From: JANLUX01 sp031366005
GTDB lineage: Bacteria; Bacteroidota; Bacteroidia; AKYH767-A; OLB10
Direction of reading: 5' to 3'
Assembly (NCBI GenBank): GCA_031366005.1
Contig: JANLZB010000022.1
Location: forward strand, 62,001-126,000
DNA length: 64,000 nucleotides
Below, in pieces: positions 26,685 to 33,884 of the stretch (position 1 is the stretch's first letter; each line of letters opens with the position of its first letter). Position numbers and translations under genes: made by a program. Below the pieces are notes generated by a model. The model saw only the letters and a list, made by a program, of their open reading frames with translations, ran no database searches and was not told the origin of the DNA.

Positions 26685-27911
26685 ATGAGAAAACTTTTTA
26701 CACTAATTATTACGTGCATTGTAACTTTTGCATCTGCACAAACTTATATTGACACCACAGGCGGCCGTTACTGGGATCCTGTTTTCAGCACGGTGACAAT
26801 TACATCCAATGTTTACTATGGCTCTAACGTAAATATTTCAGGTACTACACAAACACTTGATATGGATATTTATGAACCTGCCGGTGATACCGTTCAAATG
26901 CGTCCGTTGCTTGTGTTGGCTCATGGAGGCAGTTTTATTTTCGGTTCTAAAACTGATCAGGATGTGGTGACCTTATGTACCCGTTTTGCAAAAATGGGTT
27001 ATGTATGTGCTTCGATAAATTACAGACTGGGAATGGGTTTTCCGATTGACACCGTTCATGCAGGCAAGGCAGTGGTTCGTGCAGTGCAGGATATGAAGGC
27101 TGCTATCAGGTATTTCAGAATGGATGCTTCAGCTACAAATAGTTATCACATCCATCCTGATTATATTTTCGCAGGAGGCAGTTCCGCAGGTGCATTCACT
27201 GCTTTACATTTAGCTTATATGGATTCTGCAGAAGTGCCAGCCTATTTTAATGTAGCCTCAATGGGAGGTATTGAAGGAACAAGTGGTAATCCGGGTTATT
27301 CATCCAGTGTATTGGGTGTTATTAATCTTTGTGGTGCGTTAGGCGATAGCGCATGGATTAATACTGGCGATATTCCTTTTGTAAGTATGCATGGTACTGC
27401 TGATGCAACTGTGCCTTATGGTTCTGCCGTAATCTCTGTGCTCACTGTTCCCCTATTAGTTGTTGATGGAAGTTCAAGCTTAAAATTACAAGCTGATAAT
27501 GTTGGGGTAAACAATCCGTTTCACACCTGGTATGGAGCTCCACATGTACCTTATGCAGGTACTAATGCAACGCAGATGGCTTATATGGATTCAACAGTTG
27601 ATTTTGTAAAAGCATTTCTCCGTCCTTTCTTCGGTATTCCAATAAATGCTGCAGTACATTCAATTGATATTAATAACCTTTTAAGTCTTTATCCGAATCC
27701 TGCTCATGACAGATTATACATCCATCCCGATAATCAACAATTAAAATTAACTGCTCTGCAGATTTTTAATGTTGAAGGAAAATTGGTGAAACAATTATCA
27801 GCTGATGTAATGCAAAGCAGCATTAATATTTCATCTCTTGATAAAGGAATGTATATTATTAAAATAATTGTTGATGATAAGGTGGCAATGCAAAAATTGA
27901 TTGTTGACTGA
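26685..27911 (+). CDS. Secreted alpha/beta-hydrolase (carboxylesterase-like) with T9SS signal
   Basis: 408 residues. Signal peptide 1-18 (TFASAQ). The hydrolase domain (about 40-310) has the oxyanion-hole motif VLAHGGSFIFGS, the nucleophile elbow GGSSAGA with Ser167, and the likely catalytic His in GAPHVPY. It is similar to the BD-FAE/esterase-lipase group that removes esters from polymers or lipids. The C terminus (about 335-408) is a type A T9SS sorting domain: LYPNPAHDRLYI, then GKLVKQL and KGMYIIKIIVDDKVAMQKLIV. It starts 18 bases after the FadL stop, so cotranscription is likely. Confidence 0.9.
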   Translation: MRKLFTLIITCIVTFASAQTYIDTTGGRYWDPVFSTVTITSNVYYGSNVNISGTTQTLDMDIYEPAGDTVQMRPLLVLAHGGSFIFGSKTDQDVVTLCTRFAKMGYVCASINYRLGMGFPIDTVHAGKAVVRAVQDMKAAIRYFRMDASATNSYHIHPDYIFAGGSSAGAFTALHLAYMDSAEVPAYFNVASMGGIEGTSGNPGYSSSVLGVINLCGALGDSAWINTGDIPFVSMHGTADATVPYGSAVISVLTVPLLVVDGSSSLKLQADNVGVNNPFHTWYGAPHVPYAGTNATQMAYMDSTVDFVKAFLRPFFGIPINAAVHSIDINNLLSLYPNPAHDRLYIHPDNQQLKLTALQIFNVEGKLVKQLSADVMQSSINISSLDKGMYIIKIIVDDKVAMQKLIVD

Positions 27912-27965
27912 TTGCCTTAAGAGATTTTTTTTCTGTTAAAATCTTCAATCGTTTGCTATACGGAT

Positions 27966-28643
27966 TTACTTTTCCTTCTTTTTCTTCGGAGGGAAAACAG
28001 ACTTAATAATTTCTCCAACAAAAAACTTTAGCTTAACGGTATAAATAGGAGAGTTAAAGCTATGTTCTTTGGCAGGATTATCTAACAACATAAGTCTGTA
28101 ACCAACACCAGCTCCGACACCAAACCATTTTAATATTTTATACTGTCCAACAATGGCAACTTCATAATCAACAATCGGTGCATCACGCAACCGTTTTTCT
28201 TTACCCTCTGCATCAAAATAAAGAAAATAAGTTTCTCCAATTCCTAGATTGATGGGCAAACTGAATTGCCACGGGTCCTTATCAAAAAAAACATATTCAA
28301 AGCAAAATGGAATGGTTATCATATTCAGTCGCGCCTTCACTTTATCACTATGATTCGGAGCATTTGCAGCATCTTGTGCATTTAAAGAAATAGAGTCTAT
28401 AATATCACTTTTTAGATTATAAAAGCCAATACCAAACCGGTATTTCTTTGAAAACTCCAAACCTGTCTTAAAGCCACTGATATTTGCGCCAATATTTGAT
28501 ACAAAAGAATTGTAACGATCCAACTGAAAAAAGAAACGTGGCTTTCGCCAATTCTGTGTCTGCGATGAATCAGTTTGTGCAATCACTGTGAAAGTGTTGA
28601 AGACACAAAATAATAAAACTGCGTAGCTGATCCTGTGGAACAT
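27966..28643 (-). CDS. Outer-membrane beta-barrel protein, unknown function
   Basis: 225 residues from the ATG at 28643 (MFHRISYAVLLF); a longer start at 28679 is less likely because the signal peptide starts here and ends near FTVIAQ. Amphipathic strands such as FFQLDRYNSFVSNIGANISG, YRFGIGFYNLK and WFGVGAGVGYRLML indicate a small 8-10 strand barrel. No specific family recognised. Confidence 0.65.
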   Translation of the reverse strand: MFHRISYAVLLFCVFNTFTVIAQTDSSQTQNWRKPRFFFQLDRYNSFVSNIGANISGFKTGLEFSKKYRFGIGFYNLKSDIIDSISLNAQDAANAPNHSDKVKARLNMITIPFCFEYVFFDKDPWQFSLPINLGIGETYFLYFDAEGKEKRLRDAPIVDYEVAIVGQYKILKWFGVGAGVGYRLMLLDNPAKEHSFNSPIYTVKLKFFVGEIIKSVFPPKKKKEK

Positions 28644-28772
28644 GGAGTGCAAAAATAGAGCGATTAGCTCAACGCTCATTAGGTTAACGTTGCTGTTATC
28701 CCTAAATTATTAACGGGAGAAAGTTTATTTCTGATAAATTATTAATATTACATAATCATAAACACCCAAAAA

Positions 28773-31112
28773 ATGAAAAAACTTCTACTCCTCTTTTTAT
28801 TTGTGCTGGTTTGTAAATCATCAATTGCTGTTTGTCCTCCGGGATTCACGGAAGTAATAGTGCAAATAATTCCGGATGCGTTTCCCGCTGATCTTTCATG
28901 GAACATTACAGATGATAACGGAAACATTATTGCATCTGGCCTTTTTACAGGCGATACACTTTGTGTACCCGATTCAACATGCCTTCTGTTTACAATTATG
29001 GATGTTGTGGGTGATGGTATTTATCCACCGGGAGGTTATTGGCTTTATGTCAACGGTACACTTATAGCGCAGGGAAATACTTTCGGTTCGATAGCTGAGC
29101 ATTCTTTCAATTGCCCTGTCGGATCCGATTGTTCACATCCTTTACCTCTTGCCTATGGTTTTTATATGGCAGTGTATGATAATACCTGGTACTCCTTCAC
29201 TCCTGATTCAACAGGCATCTATTCTTTAAACACCTGCAATGTTAGCGGTTGCGATACTAAAATATGGATATATGAAAATTGTCCGTTAAATGTAAATGAA
29301 AGCCCGGTAGGCACTTATGCTTATAATGACAATTCCAGTTGCGGACTTGAAGCTAATATTAATGTTGTGTTAATTGCAGGACAACAATATTTAATTCGTA
29401 TCGGTGACAACCAGGATAATTGTACTAACCCGGAGTTTTTTCTTTTCGGATATGTAGGACCAGTAACAGGATGTATGAATAGCACTGCCTGTAACTATAA
29501 CCCATTGGCTACTGTTGATAACGGAAGTTGTATTTTCTATCCTAATCCATTATGCTCAGGTCCTGATCTTGAATTGGATTCATTGGCATTTATCTCTTCG
29601 CTTGCACTAAGCACAGAGTTTGCAAATACATGTGATGTTAATGAAGGATGTGTTACAGGTTACGGAACACGTTATGTTATCACTTTTACTTCCAAAATAA
29701 ATAATATCGGAACACTCGATTATTATATCGGGAATCCTGCTTCCAATCCAGGTATGTTCAATCAAAGTAATTGTCATGGACATGCTCACTATGAAGGATA
29801 CGGTGATTACCGTTTAATTGACATGAATGGTAATCCTGTTCCGGTAGGGCATAAAAATGGATTTTGTGTGATGGATCTCTGTGGATTTGGTCAATATAAT
29901 TGTGGAGATATGGGAATTTCAGTAGGATGTTATGATGCCTATGGAGCAGGTACTCAGTGCCAGTGGATTGATGTCACAGAAGTGCCGGATGGAGATTACA
30001 GGCTTGCTGCTGTAATAAATTCGATGCATCGTCCTGATGCTTTGGGACATTCTGAAATAAATTATCTCAACAATGCCTTGCAGGTTTGCATCCATATACA
30101 GCGGAGTGTTACCACGGGCATACCTTCATTTACGCTGTTACCATCATGTACTCCATTTGTTGATTGCATGGGTGTGCCCGGAGGAGTTGCATTGTTTGAT
30201 TGTAATGGCGTATGTAATGGTCCTGCATTATTTGGTGATGTACAGCAGGATGCAGTTATTAATACTACCGACCTTGCCACTTATATTTATATGCTTACAC
30301 TTAATTCATCAGTAGCTGGTCCATGTAATGATCTGAATGGAGATAACACACTCACAGTTTATGATGCTGCTTTAGCAGGATGGTGTCTGTATAGCGGTAT
30401 TAATCAGGCACAGGGTGGCACACACAACCACTGCCAGTTTCCGCGTAATATTTTAAATCCGAATGATACTGCATCATTGAATATTAGCGCAGTTAACTTT
30501 TCAAATAATTACATTGATATCGCAATAAAAAGTACAAGAGCTGATATAAAAGCTTATCAATTTGAAGTCAGCGGCATCACAATTCAAAATGTAGTGAGTC
30601 TTGCAAACGTGACTACGTTCCCGGTTGACATTGACTTTAACCCATCAAGTAATTCAATTTTTGCTTTATCAGTAGTTGACTCGTCAATCCAACGTAGTAA
30701 TAATAGCCAGGCATTGTGCAGAATTTACTTTAGTGCTATTACTGATTCGGTTATCTGCATAAGTAATATTGTTGACATAGTTAATCGTAATGGAGAACGT
30801 GTAAATACTCAAGTGAATGGTGGTTGTTTTTCTTCCATTCCTGTTGGTACTGTAGAAGTAACACCACGTGGTAACATCACCATTCAGCCAAACCCGGTAA
30901 CAAATGATGTTTTTATTCATCTTGGTGCATTTAAAAATCTACCTGAATATTTAATTATGAGTGATGTAACAGGTAGAATTGTGAAGAAGATCAACATTCG
31001 CTCTTTAGATTGGTTTAAAGTTGACCTTGGAGATTTGAAAGAAGGCTTGTATGTTATAAGTGCGCAAAACAAAAATGGAACAATTTCTACAGTAAGATTT
31101 GTGAAATTGTAA
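28773..31112 (+). CDS. Secreted lysyl oxidase homologue with dockerin-like module and T9SS signal
   Basis: 779 residues: signal peptide (1-19), CUB-like beta domain (about 20-115), a second beta domain (about 118-230), a Cys/Asp loop GCMNSTACNYNPLATVDNG, the lysyl oxidase domain (about 255-435), a dockerin-like Ca-binding segment (about 487-540; FGDVQQDAVINTTDLA), a cohesin-like segment (about 560-680) and a T9SS domain (about 695-779; IQPNPVTNDVFIHL). Lysyl oxidase features are intact: copper ligands H335, H337 and H339 in CHGHAHYE; GHKNGFCVMD with K361; and GCYDAYGAGTQCQWIDVTEV with Y390. K361 and Y390 align with the Lys and Tyr that form the lysyl-tyrosylquinone cofactor in animal lysyl oxidase. 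The expected activity is copper-dependent oxidative deamination of amines or lysyl side chains outside the cell. Confidence 0.9.
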   Translation: MKKLLLLFLFVLVCKSSIAVCPPGFTEVIVQIIPDAFPADLSWNITDDNGNIIASGLFTGDTLCVPDSTCLLFTIMDVVGDGIYPPGGYWLYVNGTLIAQGNTFGSIAEHSFNCPVGSDCSHPLPLAYGFYMAVYDNTWYSFTPDSTGIYSLNTCNVSGCDTKIWIYENCPLNVNESPVGTYAYNDNSSCGLEANINVVLIAGQQYLIRIGDNQDNCTNPEFFLFGYVGPVTGCMNSTACNYNPLATVDNGSCIFYPNPLCSGPDLELDSLAFISSLALSTEFANTCDVNEGCVTGYGTRYVITFTSKINNIGTLDYYIGNPASNPGMFNQSNCHGHAHYEGYGDYRLIDMNGNPVPVGHKNGFCVMDLCGFGQYNCGDMGISVGCYDAYGAGTQCQWIDVTEVPDGDYRLAAVINSMHRPDALGHSEINYLNNALQVCIHIQRSVTTGIPSFTLLPSCTPFVDCMGVPGGVALFDCNGVCNGPALFGDVQQDAVINTTDLATYIYMLTLNSSVAGPCNDLNGDNTLTVYDAALAGWCLYSGINQAQGGTHNHCQFPRNILNPNDTASLNISAVNFSNNYIDIAIKSTRADIKAYQFEVSGITIQNVVSLANVTTFPVDIDFNPSSNSIFALSVVDSSIQRSNNSQALCRIYFSAITDSVICISNIVDIVNRNGERVNTQVNGGCFSSIPVGTVEVTPRGNITIQPNPVTNDVFIHLGAFKNLPEYLIMSDVTGRIVKKINIRSLDWFKVDLGDLKEGLYVISAQNKNGTISTVRFVKL

Positions 31113-31326
31113 GAGCCTGTTTAAATTTCATAATTCAAAAAGAATATATATCATCCTTTCGGGATTCTCTCTGTGAACTTTACTCATTTAACTATAAAAA
31201 TACCATCCCTTCGGGATTTTTTAACGCTGAAAGCGTATTATGATTATAAAAAGATCAAAGCAAACAGTTAAGAATCCCGAAGGGATGATATATAAAAAAT
31301 TATTTTTTAAAATTTAAACAGGCTCT
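31112..31326. mobile_element. MITE-like element with long terminal inverted repeats
   Basis: Arms of about 56 bases face each other: AGAGCCTGTTTAAATTT at 31112 and its complement ending AAATTTAAACAGGCTCT at 31326. Both arms carry an internal palindrome of the TCCCTTCGGGA type near 31150-31168 and 31271-31290; a third copy lies at 31204-31217. The 215-base unit has no coding frame. It begins in the stop codon of the lysyl oxidase gene. A target-site duplication could not be fixed. Confidence 0.75.
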
Positions 31327-31696
31327 AAATATGATTTTTTATTTTCGAAAACCGCATTATCTAAAAAGGATAGGATTTTTAATCAAAGAATTCCTCGCAG
31401 TTTGGTTGTGGGGTTGCTAATTTTTAGCCACTAATTTCAAGAATTAACACAAACTCTTTTTGCCATGCACAAACCCTTTAGTGAAAATTTTTGTAATTCG
31501 TGGCGAGATACCTCGTAGCTCTGCTACGTGATTTTTAATTTAGATTCTGTTTCTCATTCAAATAATTAAGAAAGGGGATTAATGAAAAAATCGTGATATA
31601 CCTATATTCATAACATTACATTGTTAATAGATGGCAACAATCATCCGCATCTATCGTTTAACACCTCATATCTTTGTATTATTAAATTTCTATAAA
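31327..31696. repeat. Gene-free spacer with a decayed palindromic repeat
   Basis: No gene is visible. At 31427-31504 GCCACTAATTTCAAGAATTAACAC faces GTGAAAATTTTTGTAATTCGTGGC, an imperfect inverted repeat of about 24 bases per arm. Directly after it CGTAGCTCTGCTACG is a short hairpin. A TATCTTTG -7-like element lies at 31670-31677, shortly before the following lipoprotein gene. Confidence 0.55.
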
Positions 31697-32638
31697 ATGA
31701 AAAATAAAATAAGCATATTGTTTTTTGTGTTCAGTCTTATGTTGATGAACGCATGTAAGAAAAATGATAATGAAACAAGTAATGAATCTCTTGATCCTAA
31801 TGTTGCACAATTCAATGATGATTCCAACAGGTATAAATCAGAAACGGATCAGGCGGATGGTGACATCAACGATCAGTTGAAAGGTATGCCAGGTTTTGAT
31901 AATGCAACAGGAGTTACATCAAGTCCAATGTGCGGTGCCATAATTGATACATCACAACTCTCTCAGAAAATTGTGATCTTTAATTTTGATGGAGTCACAC
32001 CTTGCTTTAGTCCTTCCCGTACACGTGCCGGACAAATAAAAGTTCAGCTTACTTCCGGTAACTTATGGGCTGATACAAATGCAGTACTGACTATTACTTA
32101 CATTAATTTTAAAATAACACGATTAAGTGATCATAAATCAATCACATTTAATGGAGTTAAAACATTAAAAAATATTAATGGTAACAACTGGCTCAGCTTC
32201 CTTTCTGGTAATGCTACATTCAAATACCAGGAGCGTGCCTATAGTATTCAGGTAACATTTGATAATAACCTGAATGCAACCTGGAACAGTGCCCATATTA
32301 CAGAATGGACTTATACACCTTCAGATGTAAGATTAAATTTTACAAGTAATGGTGATACCACGATAGCAGGAATTGCACATGTTGATTCATGGGGCACTAA
32401 CAGGTATGGAAAAAGTTTTACCACTTATTACACAGCACCAATTTATTCTAATTCCTATTGCGGATTATGGAGATTTAACGCTGGCGAATTAGTGCATTGG
32501 GTAAATGGAAAAAACTTTCTTCTCACCCTTGGTGTAAATGAACAGGGTAATCCCTCCACATTAGCCTGTGCTTATGGATACAAAGTTTCATGGACAGGTG
32601 TTAATGGAAATATGCAAAGTGTGGTGTTGAGTTATTAA
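31697..32638 (+). CDS. Lipoprotein of unknown function
   Basis: 313 residues from the ATG at 31697; the frame extends upstream but a lipoprotein signal begins here (ISILFFVFSLMLMNAC, Cys near residue 20). The mature part is beta-rich with Asn/Thr-rich strands, a GFDNATGVTSSPMCGAIIDT stretch and conserved-looking KVSWTGVNGNMQSVVLSY end. No known family is recognised. Followed by a strong terminator. Confidence 0.7.
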   Translation: MKNKISILFFVFSLMLMNACKKNDNETSNESLDPNVAQFNDDSNRYKSETDQADGDINDQLKGMPGFDNATGVTSSPMCGAIIDTSQLSQKIVIFNFDGVTPCFSPSRTRAGQIKVQLTSGNLWADTNAVLTITYINFKITRLSDHKSITFNGVKTLKNINGNNWLSFLSGNATFKYQERAYSIQVTFDNNLNATWNSAHITEWTYTPSDVRLNFTSNGDTTIAGIAHVDSWGTNRYGKSFTTYYTAPIYSNSYCGLWRFNAGELVHWVNGKNFLLTLGVNEQGNPSTLACAYGYKVSWTGVNGNMQSVVLSY

Positions 32639-32657
32639 ATTAAATTTTTATAAAATG

Positions 32658-32686
32658 ACAAAGCCAATCAATCAGATTGGCTTTGT
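32658..32686. terminator. Bidirectional hairpin terminator
   Basis: ACAAAGCCAATC and GATTGGCTTTGT form a perfect 12-bp stem around AATCA. It lies between the converging lipoprotein and DUF2911 genes. Confidence 0.75.
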
Positions 32687-32710
32687 TATTTATATTACCT
32701 CAATTCAAAC

Positions 32711-33745
32711 TTAACTTCCGCTTAATTTTTTAATTGTTCTCTTTAATCTTTCTTTCTGCTCTTCCGGAGCTTTTGCCAATGCACTTTTATAATTATTTAC
32801 AGCAGCTTTATTATCACCTGATTTTTCAAATGCTTCTCCAAGACTGTCATATGCATTCCATGATTGCGGGTAACGCTTTGCATTCTCCTTAAAAATATCA
32901 ATTGCTTCTTTCAGTTTTCCCTGACCCATTAATTGATAACCATAAGCATTCAATTGTGTTTCATCTGCAAGTATCATTGCTTCTTTAAGCATTGCACCTG
33001 ATTCTGATTGTTTTCCTTGTAATGCAAGCAACTTTGATTTGGTATTCAGGTTAGCAAATGTTTTTTGAATCTTAATTGACTTCTCAATCCAAATTTCTGC
33101 ATCATCCAAATGAACTTTATTATCTATACAATAAGATGCAGCCTGCTGATGACCTTGTGCAAAAAATCCAGGAACGTTTTTAAGTTGATCCCGCATATTA
33201 TTTATAACTATTTCGTGTACATCCACTTTTATTGCTATTGGAACTGCAAGTTTCTCCCATCTTAACATCGCAGTTGCCGAAGCCGGCTGAGGATCAGTAA
33301 AACTATAGTGGAGCCAATCCTGCATTTCAGCTTGTTTAGGTGTTACATTAACACGCAATGCATCTTGTTTTTCATCATAAAAAAAACTTCCCCATGATTT
33401 ATAATCCTTTGAAAAAATAATCGTCCATTCTTTCTCAGTGGGAATCATGTGTAAACCATAAGTTCCGGCTTTCAACATTTTGCCTTCTATCATTACGTCT
33501 GATGTAAAAGCAATTGTTGTGTTTTCATTTGCTCCTGCACGCCATACTTCGTTGTAAGGTACAAGATCGCCCCATATTTTGCGCTCTTTCACTAACGGGC
33601 TGTGATAATTAATAGTGATATCGGTTAACCCTATCCGCTGCATCACCATTGCTGCCTGACTGGCTTGTGGCAATGTAAGTTCTCGTTGGGTATAGCCTGT
33701 AAAGTGGCAAATGATTAATAACAATATCAAAATATTTTTTTTCAT
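32711..33745 (-). CDS. DUF2911 protein with C-terminal TPR repeats
   Basis: 344 residues. Signal peptide (ICHFTGYTQ) and then the DUF2911 domain (about 22-170): ITINYHSPLVKERKIWGDL, WRAGANENTTIAFTSDVMI and KAGTYGLHMIPTEKEWTIIF. A TPR-like helical part follows (about 200-340; AIDIFKENAKRYPQSWNAYD, AFEKSGDNKAAVNNYKSALA). This domain order is common in Bacteroidota; function unknown. Probably periplasmic. Confidence 0.88.
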   Translation of the reverse strand: MKKNILILLLIICHFTGYTQRELTLPQASQAAMVMQRIGLTDITINYHSPLVKERKIWGDLVPYNEVWRAGANENTTIAFTSDVMIEGKMLKAGTYGLHMIPTEKEWTIIFSKDYKSWGSFFYDEKQDALRVNVTPKQAEMQDWLHYSFTDPQPASATAMLRWEKLAVPIAIKVDVHEIVINNMRDQLKNVPGFFAQGHQQAASYCIDNKVHLDDAEIWIEKSIKIQKTFANLNTKSKLLALQGKQSESGAMLKEAMILADETQLNAYGYQLMGQGKLKEAIDIFKENAKRYPQSWNAYDSLGEAFEKSGDNKAAVNNYKSALAKAPEEQKERLKRTIKKLSGS

Positions 33746-33884
33746 TGTTGTGGATATTTTAGTGTCAATAACGCAAATGTAAAATGTGATGAATCATAAT
33801 TGGAATTTTTTCGACCAGCAGGTTTGTTTAAAGGACAATCACCCGAAATATTATAATTATTATTTACAAGTGTCCTGGTTTTTA

